From an uncultured Pirellulaceae bacterium (GTDB lineage: Bacteria; Planctomycetota; Planctomycetia; Pirellulales; Pirellulaceae): DNA of 64,000 nt. Location of the stretch: contig CALKCK010000010.1 in NCBI GenBank assembly GCA_938083195.1, positions 1-64,000 on the forward strand. Reading direction: 5' to 3'. Below, in pieces: positions 1 through 9,012 of the stretch. The notes beneath the pieces were generated by a model, which did not search any database, was not told where the DNA came from, and saw only the letters and a program-made list of their open reading frames with translations. Position numbers and translations under genes: made by a program. Every line of letters starts with the position of its first letter. Position 1 is the stretch's first letter.

Positions 1-151
1 AGCAAAGAAACCTGAAGCAAAGAAACCTGAAGCAAAGAAACCTGAAGCAAAGAAACCTGAAGCAAAGAAACCTGAAGCAAAGAAACCTGAAGCAAAGAAA
101 CCTGAAGCAAAGAAACCTGAAGCAAAGAAACCTGAAGCAAAGAAAAAGTAA
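1..151 (+). CDS. 3' end of a lysine-rich repeat protein (partial)
   Basis: The window opens inside a coding region. Reading from base 2, codons give nine exact copies of Ala-Lys-Lys-Pro-Glu followed by Ala-Lys-Lys-Lys and TAA at 149-151. The tail is strongly basic and proline-rich, like the disordered Lys/Ala/Pro tails of nucleic-acid-binding or envelope proteins, but the folded part of the protein lies outside the window, so no function can be named. The frame is open throughout and the stop follows the last repeat directly. The bidirectional terminator at 288-314 lies downstream. Confidence 0.6.
   Translation, partial: AKKPEAKKPEAKKPEAKKPEAKKPEAKKPEAKKPEAKKPEAKKPEAKKK
2..136 (+). repeat. 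Nine perfect tandem copies of a 15-bp unit
   Basis: The unit GCAAAGAAACCTGAA is repeated nine times with no base change, encoding AKKPE each time. A tenth, diverged unit (137-151) carries the stop codon. The array may extend to the left of the window. Identity at silent positions points to recent slippage or copying rather than selection on protein sequence alone. Confidence 0.95.
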
Positions 152-287
152 CCCTAGGCCAACGGATTTCCCCCTCCCCCAACGCGACGGGACCGCAACA
201 ACACTTAACCTCTCTCGGAATCAAATATTCTTCAAGCAATTGCCCCGACCACACAGCTGACGTTGAGAGTATCAACCAAACAAAAAA

Positions 288-314
288 ACAGCCGCAGATA
301 AATCTAGCGGCTGT
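288..314. terminator. Bidirectional rho-independent terminator
   Basis: An 8-bp perfect stem, ACAGCCGC (288-295) with GCGGCTGT (307-314), encloses an 11-nt loop. T-rich sequence follows on the plus strand, and a run of seven A (T on the minus strand) precedes the stem. It can end both the rightward repeat-protein gene and the leftward gene that stops at 343. Confidence 0.85.
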
Positions 315-342
315 TTTTATTTATTTAATTTAGCGATCTAAT

Positions 343-1818
343 TTAGCGGTCAGAATCAAGCGAAGATTTAGAAGGCAACGGAATGTTTCCGCTTTGAATG
401 ATCGTTGTTTTGGGCTTCGCCCGAACGCCCATTCGGTTCAACAATTTCGTCAAGTCGATTGGCTCGACCGTATTCTTCTTCGCCTCTGCTTCGAGAGTTC
501 GCATCGCTGCAACGATGGCCGACGAATTCCGCATCAGTCCTTCACCAGCATCTTCAGCGAGTGTCGGTGGTTTTCCGACAACAATGTATCGCACGCTGGC
601 ATCAATTTTACCAGTGATCGTTCCTTCGGAATCGTGGGTTGCAACGACTTCGCCGCCGTTACGCTCGATCATCTTGATCAACTTATCACGATCGTCGTAG
701 ATATCGCCGTCGAGATTAAATGCACCGGCAACGGCGAATTTAACTTTGTTTCCCGGATCCCAAGTCGCTGTCAAAACGTGATCGCCAGAGAGAATTGGAT
801 TCGTAGGATCTTCTTCCGTAATTCGTGCTTCCGCTCGGTAAGGATAAATCCGTGTAACTTCGATTTTTGCTTTGTGCTTGCCTTTATCAAAGTTAATCAC
901 ATCCTGATCGTAAATTGAAAACGTCTCGTTTTGCGGTAAACCATCTTCGCTACCAATGTTGATGAAGACAGATTTAAGCCGTGACGCAACCTTCACAATT
1001 TGTCCATCCGGTCGATCGAAAACCTCTCGCTCGTAACCGTTGATCTTGATCTTCATATTTTCATTTTCACTCTTTACACCAGCGAGCTCATTTTTAATCG
1101 AGCTAACCTCTGAATCAGATTTAGCGCGAAAATCTTTGTACTCGTTATTTACGTTTTCGCTCTCTTTAATCGCTTCTGCCAGTTCACCTTTGAGCTGAGT
1201 TTCGTTTTCGAGCGAACGCTTCTTTTCGTCCTTTAACTGAGTGTTCAGGTCTTCCATCGTTTTGCGAGTCAGAGCAAGTAGATCCTGAGCCGCTTTAATT
1301 TTCTGAGCAGCTTCTTTTTCGTCATTTTTAGAACGCTCAACGGTCGTCTTGTTGTCGTTATTCTTTTTAGCCACGAGAGTCGTTAGCGTCTGAATTCTTG
1401 AACGCCAAGTTAGAGGTTCGCCCGGTGCGCCACCGGCGACTTCAGCAGAACCCGACATGTCCTTCTTGTAACCGTCATTGATCTCTTCTACTTTTTGAAG
1501 AATCCCGTTTACGATTTCTTTGGAATCAGCAGAAAGACTTGGCTTCGCACTTGTTTGCTTGATCGTCTGAATTTCAGCTTCGACCTCGGCAACACTCGGC
1601 CCAAAATCACCGACCAGTGCCTCCAAGACATTCGACTTTGCTCGGTACGACTCAAGCACCGCCTCGTTTGCAGCCAACTTGTCCTGAGTTGTTTTGAGTG
1701 ATTCCGCTGACTGCCTTCTTCCGGCGTCCGCCAAAAATGTCGAAAGCCCAAGACAGAGCAATAAAATCACCAAGATTATGACGGCAACCAAGTATCCCTG
1801 GTTCTCTCTAGCAGCCAT
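343..1818 (-). CDS. Membrane-anchored coiled-coil protein with BRCT-like C-terminal region
   Basis: Predicted 491 aa from ATG at 1818, chosen because AGGAG stands seven bases upstream; a GTG at 1836 would add six residues and has no comparable ribosome site. Near the N-terminus is one hydrophobic segment (LVAVIILVILLLCLGLSTF). A long Lys/Glu-rich coiled coil covers roughly residues 45-270. The C-terminal part holds a compact segment with a conserved-looking VFINIGSEDGLP turn, then about 60 residues (AVAGAFNLDGDI, IERNGGEVV, SVRYIVVGKPP) whose order resembles a BRCT fold. The gene stands alone, leftward, ending at the shared terminator. I recognise no characterised family; a scaffold between the envelope and the cytoplasm is an inference only. 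Confidence 0.75.
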   Translation of the reverse strand: MAARENQGYLVAVIILVILLLCLGLSTFLADAGRRQSAESLKTTQDKLAANEAVLESYRAKSNVLEALVGDFGPSVAEVEAEIQTIKQTSAKPSLSADSKEIVNGILQKVEEINDGYKKDMSGSAEVAGGAPGEPLTWRSRIQTLTTLVAKKNNDNKTTVERSKNDEKEAAQKIKAAQDLLALTRKTMEDLNTQLKDEKKRSLENETQLKGELAEAIKESENVNNEYKDFRAKSDSEVSSIKNELAGVKSENENMKIKINGYEREVFDRPDGQIVKVASRLKSVFINIGSEDGLPQNETFSIYDQDVINFDKGKHKAKIEVTRIYPYRAEARITEEDPTNPILSGDHVLTATWDPGNKVKFAVAGAFNLDGDIYDDRDKLIKMIERNGGEVVATHDSEGTITGKIDASVRYIVVGKPPTLAEDAGEGLMRNSSAIVAAMRTLEAEAKKNTVEPIDLTKLLNRMGVRAKPKTTIIQSGNIPLPSKSSLDSDR

Positions 1819-2300
1819 CCTCGTTCTCCTAAACACCTCGGACGAAAAAATCGCCGGGCAAAATTGTTTTGTAAATGCAGTTTCGGCAAATCATTGACAA
1901 ATTAAACTGCGGCAAGTGAATCAAAACTTTTTTCAATGATTCGTAACTCTGGTCACTCTTCGTCTATCGGTAAATGAAGCCACCAACCCTAGTTAGACTC
2001 AAACAAACGCTATAACAGGCACACCCAAAGAAGCTGTGTCAGTTGGCGAAAGTTTAACGAATAGAGAAAGTAGTCTTCCCAAACTACCATTCAATCTTAG
2101 ATGGGAGCAAAATTAGTGTCAAATTCTAAGCATTTACCGATTAAGAATCGCTAAGACCCCGTCGGTTTATGTGGATGATGTCACTTAATTCGACATATAG
2201 CTGTTCGTTCGCAAGCACTCACCTCCCTCACAGAGGGACGAGGTTTTCGACAAAAAATCAATTTTTTCGTAAAAATCAGCGTTTCCAAGCAGCTCTCTGA
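1819..2300. other. Intergenic region, no gene seen
   Basis: This gap separates two leftward genes and should carry the promoter of the coiled-coil gene. No open reading frame with a ribosome site and no RNA gene were recognised. Near 2246-2267 is an A/T-only inverted repeat (AAAAAAT / ATTTTTT) and at 2225-2237 a short CCCTC/GAGGG hairpin; either could help end transcription of other units, but neither is a convincing terminator. Confidence 0.5.
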
Positions 2301-3317
2301 CTAGCCTTCCAGCATTCCTCGGTTCACTAGATTGTTGAGCCGACGCCCAACATCTACCAAACCATCCAGTACCGCCTCGTCGTAAGACCGGCCATCGGTA
2401 GTGTCGATTCCGTGCCCAGAATCAAGTTCGCGTAACGGCTCAAGGGCAGGATCCTCGTGGTGAAACAGCTCAACGAATGCCATCTCAAGACAACCCGTCT
2501 CGGCACAGGCAGCCAACAAGGCGCCAATCCAGCCGTCGTCGGTTGTAAGACAACCCCGCGTTGTTTTGGCCGAAGCATGGAAAATCCCCAAAGCCCCCGC
2601 TGCAGCAATCTCGGCGATCAGCGTTTGATTCTCTGGAATCGATAAAACAGAATCGCCACAATGAGCCGCGTCCACCATTACTTTAAAAAATGGCTTTCCA
2701 ACCGCTTCATTGGTACGCCGAACAAAAGTCCAGATCCTGCCAATATCTGTGAAGGTCTGAAACTCACCCCCTCGCAGAAATTCAATGTGCCACGCGACCA
2801 CGCCACTCCCCTCCATCCCAAACTCTCGAGCCGCACGAGTATGAACCTTAACATTTTGAGCAACGGCAGCTTCAAATTCATCCCCCACTTTTTCAGTTGC
2901 TCCCGGCTGCATCCAAGCTTCGACTGACGTGGAAGAAACGTGCGCGATCCCATGCTTTTTAGCCGCATTCAAACCACCCACCAGCATCGCAACCACGGCG
3001 TCCTCGTCAGCAGGATTCATTGGGTCGGCGCCCCCTACCATCAAAATGAACTGAACTTCGAGATCTAACGCTCGAAACTCACGAACCATCTCTGCAACAT
3101 CTTCTTCATCCAAGCCCGGGAAATAGGGGACCTGAACACAGCTAATTTTTACCCGAGAAGCCTGCGTTAACTTTCTCATATCATCTACCACGATGAGCAC
3201 GCCCTCCGCATCTCGGGGGACTTTTCCATTCTCATCGGGAACCAATCCACCCACAAACTTGAGATGAGTCGGCACAACTCCAAGGCGGACCTTTGATTTC
3301 AATGGGATCAGGTTCAT
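2301..3317 (-). CDS. TIM-barrel protein, sugar phosphate isomerase/epimerase-like
   Basis: 338 aa, no signal peptide, expected to be cytoplasmic. The sequence alternates short hydrophobic strands and helices as in the xylose-isomerase-like TIM barrel (AP endonuclease 2 superfamily). Likely metal or active-site segments are VVAWHIEFLRGGEFQ, KVMVDAAHCGDS, GIFHASAKTTRGCL and AFVELFHHED near the C-terminal ends of strands, with His and Glu residues placed as in that superfamily. The start ATG is at 3315-3317. It stands alone, with a long upstream gap. The substrate cannot be told from sequence; planctomycetes carry many such paralogues for sugar degradation. Confidence 0.65.
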   Translation of the reverse strand: MNLIPLKSKVRLGVVPTHLKFVGGLVPDENGKVPRDAEGVLIVVDDMRKLTQASRVKISCVQVPYFPGLDEEDVAEMVREFRALDLEVQFILMVGGADPMNPADEDAVVAMLVGGLNAAKKHGIAHVSSTSVEAWMQPGATEKVGDEFEAAVAQNVKVHTRAAREFGMEGSGVVAWHIEFLRGGEFQTFTDIGRIWTFVRRTNEAVGKPFFKVMVDAAHCGDSVLSIPENQTLIAEIAAAGALGIFHASAKTTRGCLTTDDGWIGALLAACAETGCLEMAFVELFHHEDPALEPLRELDSGHGIDTTDGRSYDEAVLDGLVDVGRRLNNLVNRGMLEG

Positions 3318-4068
3318 AGCAATTACCGTAGGTTTTTTTGAATTTGAAATTTTGAATTAGAAATAGTGATTCAGGCCCTAACCACCTACCAACAAACCCG
3401 TTCACATTATGAAAGATTGAAGCAGAGCGATTAACCGTTTTAGGGAAAAAGTCGGGCGGTCCGCCATTGTTACCCAATTCACGGACCTTGCCCACCACGT
3501 TTTAGAGAGAAGCGGCAGAGAGAAGCCCCTTTTGTAACAAATCGTTTAGTTTTGTAAGCATTGGAAACCAATTCGATTACGTAACACCACTGGCAGCATC
3601 TGTTTAGAAGTAAATTTGACCCTCGCCGCCTCAAAGCTAAGTAGGGATAACAATTCTCTCGAACCGCTCAAATTCTTTCGAACAATCCTAGAATCGAGGA
3701 CCGATAAAAGGTAGTTTGGTGATGTCTTGAGACGACGGCGCCGGCACTGGCGTTAAACACTGAGGCCTGAGAACGGCCGATGCAGTGATTGTGCCAAAGA
3801 GTACGCATAGCGGATTGTTAATAAAACATCATCGACTGTGACTTCGCTTAATCGCGATTCAATCAGTTCGTTGACTCTTTGTCATATTGCATAGCTCTAC
3901 CCGGGCGTCGGTACAAATACGTGCTCCACCGAAATTCCAAATCGCAGACAGGCATGTTGGCGTCAGTTTTGACGCCAGGCACCGCGGTTATAATTATCGG
4001 AGAACCTGCCCAACGTTCTCATTTCCGTATTTTAGAATTCGAAATAAAGCAATTTGGGGAATCACACC
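3318..4068. other. Divergent intergenic region, no gene supported
   Basis: The region separates the leftward isomerase gene from rightward coaE and should hold both promoters. Open frames here (such as 3232-3498 on the minus strand and 3879-4124 on the plus strand) lack ribosome sites and recognisable sequence. A perfect 8-bp inverted repeat TGGCGTCA-GTTT-TGACGCCA lies at 3958-3977, just upstream of the coaE -10 box. No tRNA or known structured RNA was recognised. Confidence 0.5.
3967..3994 (+). promoter_or_regulatory. Candidate sigma-70-type promoter for coaE
   Basis: A perfect TATAAT lies at 3989-3994, with TTTTGA at 3967-3972 and a 16-bp spacer. It is about 75 bp upstream of the coaE start. 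The -35 element overlaps the right half of the inverted repeat at 3958-3977, which could be an operator. The call rests on consensus only. Confidence 0.4.
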
Positions 4069-4710
4069 ATGCTCGTCGTCGGATTAGCAGGTGGAATCGC
4101 CAGTGGCAAAAGCTTGGTCGCTGATTGTTTCGTGCACTTCGGTGCGGCTTTGATTGATGCGGATCAAATTGGTCATGAGATTTTGAAGCAACAAGAGATC
4201 AAAAATGCCATCACGCTGGAATTTGGAAATTCCATTATTAATAAACAAAATGAGATTAATCGAAACCAACTCGCTCACATCGTCTTTAACCCTGACTACC
4301 CCGACGCCCTGACAACTCTGGAGAAAATAACCCATCCTGTGATCTCTGAGCGTATCCACTCCATCCTAGAACAACACCGTCCAACTGCTCCGGCAGTTTT
4401 ACTTGACGCTCCCGTCATGTTCAAAGCTGGCTGGGATCAAATGTGCGACAAGGTTGTCTTTGTAAATGCCAAATTAGTAACCAGAAAATCCCGAGCCAAA
4501 CTTCGCGGGTGGAATTCAGATGAACTCGCCAAACGCGAAGCTTTCCAAACTCCAGTGGAAGAAAAACGTACCCTCGCCACCGACGTCATCGACAATGACG
4601 GATCAAAAACTGCAACCTACCTCCAAGCCCGCGATTTATGGCGAGCTTGGAACCTACCACTAACCAAAAAACACCACTCTCCCAACTCTCTTTTTATTAA
4701 TACCCCCTAA
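4069..4710 (+). CDS. coaE: Dephospho-CoA kinase
   Basis: The enzyme phosphorylates the 3'-hydroxyl of dephospho-CoA with ATP, the last step of coenzyme A synthesis, in the cytoplasm. The N-terminus has the P-loop GLAGGIASGKS, then the DADQIGHEIL segment typical of CoaE, and later TLEKITHPVI and the DAPVMFKAGW lid region. At 213 aa it matches the usual 200-210. ATG at 4069 is preferred because GGGGA lies eight bases upstream; an in-frame TTG at 4054 would add five residues. The next gene is rho, 61 bp downstream, so the two may be co-transcribed. Confidence 0.93.
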   Translation: MLVVGLAGGIASGKSLVADCFVHFGAALIDADQIGHEILKQQEIKNAITLEFGNSIINKQNEINRNQLAHIVFNPDYPDALTTLEKITHPVISERIHSILEQHRPTAPAVLLDAPVMFKAGWDQMCDKVVFVNAKLVTRKSRAKLRGWNSDELAKREAFQTPVEEKRTLATDVIDNDGSKTATYLQARDLWRAWNLPLTKKHHSPNSLFINTP

Positions 4711-4771
4711 GCGGCAGCGTCAGAAATCACACTCTTCTTTATCTGCGCTGCACTCCTGAAAGCAAAACACA

Positions 4772-6268
4772 ATGGCTGATACTGGCAAGTCCAACTCGCG
4801 CGACCCCCAAGGACGCGGCTCTAGGAACCGCCCTCCCAGTTCGCAATCCAATAAGCAATACCCTCTAGACCCGGAGGTCGCTGCCAAACTCAAGGAAATC
4901 GAATCTTCCGGCGAGCCAATGTCGATTGCAGAGGCCATTTCGCGGGAGCGAAAGCCAGCAACCGAAAATCCTGACAATGCGGTATTCGAAGGCGAAATCA
5001 TCAACGTCACCGAATTGCAAAAGATGTCTCTAGACGAGCTAACACAGCAAGCCGTCACGGAAGGAATCAGCGACGCAAAAGAACTTGGAAAACGCGACCT
5101 GATCACCCGCATGCTTAAAGAACGAGTCAAAGCACGGGGAATCATGTGTGGCCAAGGGACGCTGCAAATCCTCCCGGATGGCTTTGGATTCTTACGATCT
5201 CCCGAGTATCACTACCTCAACTGCCCCGATGACATCTATGTTTCTCCCAGTCAGATTCGAAAATTCAATCTCAGAAATGGATCCGTAGTCAAAGGTCAAA
5301 TTCGTCCACCCAAAGAGAACGAACGATACTTTGCCCTCCTAAGAGTTGAATCCGTCAATGGACTAAGTCCAGCCGATAGCGCCCGACGCTCCAACTTTGA
5401 CGACTTGACCCCTCTCCATCCCGACACCCGGATGGTGATGGAAAACAACCCAAAAGAGATGTCGACTCGAGTTGTCGACATGCTTGCCCCGATTGGATTC
5501 GGACAACGGGGTTTAATCGTCAGCCCACCTCGCGCGGGAAAAACAATTTTGATGCAACGCATGGCACAAGCGACGCTCCAGAATTACCCAAGCGCCTATG
5601 TCATCATGTTGCTCATCGACGAACGCCCCGAAGAAGTCACTGACATGGAACGAGAAGTCCGAGGCGAGCGATGTGAGGTGATCAGCTCTACCTTCGACGA
5701 ACCTGCTTCTCGCCATATCCAAGTCACCGAGATGGTACTGGAGAAAGCAAAACGCCTCGTCGAAAGCGGCGTGGACGTCGTTATTTTCCTCGACTCCATC
5801 ACTCGCCTGGGGCGAGCCTGGAATTCCGAATGCCCCCAATCTGGAAAAACGCTTTCTGGCGGACTTGACGCCAATGCGATGCAAAAACCAAAAGCATTTT
5901 TTGGATCAGCTCGAAAAATTGAAGAAGGTGGATCGCTGACAATTCTCGCGACTGCACTGATCGACACTGGCAGCAAAATGGACGAGGTCATTTTCGAAGA
6001 ATTTAAAGGGACAGGTAATCTAGAGATTGTCCTCGATCGATCTTTGGTCGATAAACGTATTTGGCCAGCCATCGATATTAATGCCAGCGGAACGCGACGG
6101 GAAGAAAAACTATTTGACGAAGATGAATACGACCGCATCTGCAAGGTCCGCCGAATCCTAAGTGAAATGAACCCACCGGATGCAATGGACTTACTCACGA
6201 GCCGACTCAAAAAAACTCAAACCAATGCAGAATTTCTAATGAGTATCAAAGCGAGTGGATCTTTTTAG
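4772..6268 (+). CDS. rho: Transcription termination factor Rho
   Basis: Rho is the hexameric RNA-dependent ATPase that releases untranslated transcripts. Of 498 aa, the first ~75 are a Pro/Ser/Arg-rich disordered extension. These are followed by the Rho N-terminal helical domain ([11 protein letters not shown]), the cold-shock-like RNA-binding fold ([16 protein letters not shown]), and the RecA-like motor with Walker [13 protein letters not shown] near residue 255 and Walker [16 protein letters not shown]. The usual RLARAYN following the Walker B box is RLGRAWN here. The C-terminus has the expected [19 protein letters not shown]. It ends with TAG. It is longer than the 419-aa E. coli protein because of the N-terminal extension. 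Confidence 0.97.
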   Translation: MADTGKSNSRDPQGRGSRNRPPSSQSNKQYPLDPEVAAKLKEIESSGEPMSIAEAISRERKPATENPDNAVFEGEIINVTELQKMSLDELTQQAVTEGISDAKELGKRDLITRMLKERVKARGIMCGQGTLQILPDGFGFLRSPEYHYLNCPDDIYVSPSQIRKFNLRNGSVVKGQIRPPKENERYFALLRVESVNGLSPADSARRSNFDDLTPLHPDTRMVMENNPKEMSTRVVDMLAPIGFGQRGLIVSPPRAGKTILMQRMAQATLQNYPSAYVIMLLIDERPEEVTDMEREVRGERCEVISSTFDEPASRHIQVTEMVLEKAKRLVESGVDVVIFLDSITRLGRAWNSECPQSGKTLSGGLDANAMQKPKAFFGSARKIEEGGSLTILATALIDTGSKMDEVIFEEFKGTGNLEIVLDRSLVDKRIWPAIDINASGTRREEKLFDEDEYDRICKVRRILSEMNPPDAMDLLTSRLKKTQTNAEFLMSIKASGSF

Positions 6269-6450
6269 TTCCGACCCCACAGTCCCCAACACGATCACCC
6301 GGTCACCTCATCTGACGATGCGTTTGGGGAGCCCATTGGTGGAGCCAGATTAGCTACCGCCAGATTAGCCACCACCAAAATAGCCACAATTGCATCGCCG
6401 TTTTTTTTACTCCGACAACCATATCACCAACCATCAACTTCGAGGCAGCC

Positions 6451-6930
6451 TTGATTCAAGAACTACAGGGAACCACCGGCTCAGTATCGGAAGACCGTTT
6501 TGCCATCGTCGTTTCCAAATATCACCTCAGCATCACGGGTAAACTACTCGAGGGTGCCCAACAAACACTTACTCGCAATTTAGTTCCGGCCAATCAGATC
6601 AAAGTCTTCTGGGTTCCAGGCGCCTGGGAAATCCCCGGCGGCGCTCAACTCGCACTCGAATCCGAGCAGTTTGACGCCGTCCTTACGCTGGGCTGCGTCA
6701 TTCGTGGAGAGACGACCCATGACCAGCATATTAACACGACAGTAAGCAACGGCCTGGGACACCTCAGTCTGCAGCACCAAAAACCTGTCGCTTTTGGGTT
6801 GCTTACCTGCAACACCATGGATCAAGCGATCCAACGATCCGGAGGAAACGTTGGAAATAAAGGCGTTGAGACCGCAGAAGCCGCAATTCATATGCTGCTA
6901 CTCAAAAAAGAAACCAGCCAACTGCCTTGA
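6451..6930 (+). CDS. ribH: 6,7-dimethyl-8-ribityllumazine synthase
   Basis: This enzyme joins 5-amino-6-ribitylaminouracil and dihydroxybutanone phosphate to form lumazine, the penultimate step of riboflavin synthesis. The 159-aa sequence shows VPGAWEIPGGAQ, GCVIRGETTHDQHI (with the catalytic His in the TTHDQH segment) and GLLTCNTMDQAIQRSGG, all diagnostic of the family. No ATG fits; the start is TTG at 6451, with GAGG five bases upstream. The stop is TGA. Downstream nusB (167 bp away) gives the common ribH-nusB pairing of bacteria. Further along, the flavin pathway continues with ribF at 14005. Confidence 0.95.
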   Translation: MIQELQGTTGSVSEDRFAIVVSKYHLSITGKLLEGAQQTLTRNLVPANQIKVFWVPGAWEIPGGAQLALESEQFDAVLTLGCVIRGETTHDQHINTTVSNGLGHLSLQHQKPVAFGLLTCNTMDQAIQRSGGNVGNKGVETAEAAIHMLLLKKETSQLP

Positions 6931-7097
6931 GCAAACCGCGGTATCCCCGCAGCAGTGAGTTACCACCTTGCTTGTTGTCTAAGAATCACCCAAATGAACG
7001 CCACTGGCAATTCATGTGTATCGCACCCGTTCACTCCAGTACCGTCTTGCCGTAAGATGCTCTTAAAATCCCGTGTCTGAAATTCCCAATCGAAGCT

Positions 7098-7535
7098 ATG
7101 TCCCGACGCAGCCGAGCCAGAGAAATCGTACTTCAAGTCCTCTACCAAGATGACCTCAACACCGACCAACCGGAAGACATCCGGTTGCGTTTCATGAACG
7201 CTCGGTTGAACCAGGACAGAGCCTTGGTTGAGTTTGCCGAAGATCTACTTGCCGGAGTACGGCGACATCGAGAAGCCGTGGACCAACAATTAGAGGAAAT
7301 TGCGAGAAACTGGAAACTCTCCCGCATGGCAGCAACGGACCGCAACGTATTGCGCCTAGGAGCCTACGAGATCCTCTTTACAGAGACGCCAGATCGCGTC
7401 GTTGTCAATGAAGCAATCGAATTGGCCAAACGCTACGGAACCAATAACTCATCCCAATTCGTCAATGGCGTTCTAGACCGCCTGATGAACAACCGACCTC
7501 CTACGAAATCTGACGAGCTTCCGCAAACCTCCTAA
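7098..7535 (+). CDS. nusB: Transcription antitermination factor NusB
   Basis: NusB binds boxA RNA with ribosomal protein S10 to support rRNA antitermination. The 145-aa all-helical sequence has the N-terminal RRSRAREIVLQVLYQ signature and the C-terminal PDRVVVNEAIELAKRYG and FVNGVLDRL segments typical of NusB. Start ATG is at 7098. It sits between ribH and ftsY in the same direction, with about 60 bp before ftsY. Confidence 0.95.
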   Translation: MSRRSRAREIVLQVLYQDDLNTDQPEDIRLRFMNARLNQDRALVEFAEDLLAGVRRHREAVDQQLEEIARNWKLSRMAATDRNVLRLGAYEILFTETPDRVVVNEAIELAKRYGTNNSSQFVNGVLDRLMNNRPPTKSDELPQTS

Positions 7536-7595
7536 ACAAAATTGTGCGTCGATTCCATCGACACTTTTTACGCCCCAAAAACAAAGCTGAAACTC

Positions 7596-8585
7596 ATGGC
7601 ACGCTGGAACCCATTTGGAAAAAAAGACGAGAACACCGAGAACACCGAGGCAGCCCAAGAGTCCACCGGGATGTTTGGCTTTGTTAAATCGGCGTTAAAA
7701 AAAACCGTCACGGCACTCAACACCGACATTCGCGACTTGGTAAAAGAGGGGCGACTAGTTGACGACGAATTCCTTGACGAGCTCTTTGCCCATCTAGTGA
7801 AAACCGACATGGGTGGTGGCCCAGCTGGAAAAATCAGAGACGGCATTCAAAACAAATTTCGGGGTAGAAAACTCTTCATGGCAGACTTAGTCGAATCTGC
7901 TAAAGAGACGATCACCGAAATCATGCAGCAAGAATCGAGCGACATTAAACTGGCTGACTCGGGGCCAACGGTGATCATGGTAGTCGGGGTGAATGGCGCT
8001 GGAAAAACAACTTCGATCGCCAAACTGGCTCATCGCTTTAGTGAGTCGGGCAAGTCCGTTGTTCTTGGAGCTGGCGACACCTTTCGGGCCGCTGCCGTCG
8101 AGCAATTGACGATTTGGGCCGGAAGAATGGGTGCTGAAATCGTTACTGGGCGCCAAGGCAGCGATCCTGCCAGCGTCGCCTACAAAGCAGTCGAAGCGGG
8201 TAAAAACAACGCCTCCGACGTTGTCATTGTCGACACCGCAGGCCGATTGCAAACACAAAACAATCTCATGGAAGAACTGGGAAGAATCCGCCGCGTCATG
8301 GCGAAAGTCATTCCCGATGCCCCTCATGAAGTGCTGCTTGTTCTCGACGCAACCGCAGGTCAAAACGCCATCAGCCAGGCTCGTGGATTTTCCGAAGCTG
8401 CCGGTTGCACAGGAATCATCCTTGCCAAACTCGATGGCACCGCGAAGGGTGGCGTTGCCATTCCCATTCGCGAAGAATTTGGATTACCGGTCAAGTTCAT
8501 TGGCCTTGGCGAAACCCACGATGCCTTCGCGTCATTTGATGTCGGTGAGTACGTCAACGCACTCTTCGACGAAACGGACAACTAA
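7596..8585 (+). CDS. ftsY: Signal recognition particle receptor FtsY
   Basis: FtsY docks SRP-ribosome complexes at the inner membrane. From ATG 7596 it is 329 aa; the open frame runs back to a TTG at 7542 but that stretch is not FtsY-like. A short acidic A-region (residues 10-25) precedes the four-helix N domain and the GTPase G domain. The motifs are G1 GVNGAGKTTSIAKLA (about 131-145), DTFRAAAVEQL, DTAGRLQTQNNLMEEL, LDATAGQNA and AKLDGTAKGG. The short A-region is usual for phyla other than gamma-proteobacteria. A strong terminator follows at 8671. Confidence 0.96.
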   Translation: MARWNPFGKKDENTENTEAAQESTGMFGFVKSALKKTVTALNTDIRDLVKEGRLVDDEFLDELFAHLVKTDMGGGPAGKIRDGIQNKFRGRKLFMADLVESAKETITEIMQQESSDIKLADSGPTVIMVVGVNGAGKTTSIAKLAHRFSESGKSVVLGAGDTFRAAAVEQLTIWAGRMGAEIVTGRQGSDPASVAYKAVEAGKNNASDVVIVDTAGRLQTQNNLMEELGRIRRVMAKVIPDAPHEVLLVLDATAGQNAISQARGFSEAAGCTGIILAKLDGTAKGGVAIPIREEFGLPVKFIGLGETHDAFASFDVGEYVNALFDETDN

Positions 8586-8670
8586 AAAGCTCTCCGCTTT
8601 TTTAGTTGGCGAAAAGCAAGGTCTTAACTCCAAGATCCAACGCTTAATAAACTGAGTGCCTAAACAAAAA

Positions 8671-8703
8671 AGCCCTGTTCGCTCATCTCGAACAGGGCTT
8701 TTT
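8671..8703. terminator. Terminator downstream of ftsY
   Basis: An 11-bp perfect stem AGCCCTGTTCG (8671-8681) / CGAACAGGGCT (8689-8699) with a 7-nt loop is followed by five T. A run of A upstream makes it usable on the other strand as well. Between here and 8943 I see no gene. Confidence 0.92.
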
Positions 8704-8943
8704 CGAAAACGTCGGAAAAAAGAAAACAGAGCAATCTCTCGCCTCCGCTGAGAAAAGAATTTCTCCAATCTCCATGACCTCGATTGTAAACCCATTTCGT
8801 TCCCCATTCCAACTGTGTAGCTAAAGAACAGGGAAAAATTTCTGGGCCTCGACGAGTCAGGCAGACAAGATCAGGGTATACCCACCACTGCATGAAAAAA
8901 TGTTTCGAAAAATCAACATCGGTTTTAAAACGTCTTCGTAGTG

Positions 8944-8977
8944 AAAAAAAAACGCTCGCCATTCAATGGCGAGCGTT
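8944..8977 (-). terminator. Terminator of the HMA selenoprotein gene
   Basis: A near-perfect hairpin AACGCTCGCCATT (8951-8963) / AATGGCGAGCGTT (8965-8977) is followed on the minus strand by nine T (plus-strand A at 8944-8952). It lies 36 bp beyond the TAA at 9013, where the read-through reading frame ends. This supports a transcription unit that continues past the in-frame UGA. Confidence 0.9.
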
Positions 8978-9012
8978 TTCGTTTATCAGCATTGGGTAAC
9001 GCTTACTCTGAC

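Noticed and set aside
3890-3935. tRNA-like stretch ending CTCCACC with a TACAAAT loop
   Set aside because: The supposed T-arm stems do not pair, and no matching acceptor 5' strand or anticodon arm was found upstream.
5596-6210. 204-aa minus-strand open frame in rho
   Set aside because: Antisense shadow of rho, Ser/Arg-rich as expected from the codon mirror of a conserved gene.
8660-8962. 100-aa open frame on the minus strand
   Set aside because: It runs through two strong terminator hairpins, has no ribosome site and no recognisable sequence.
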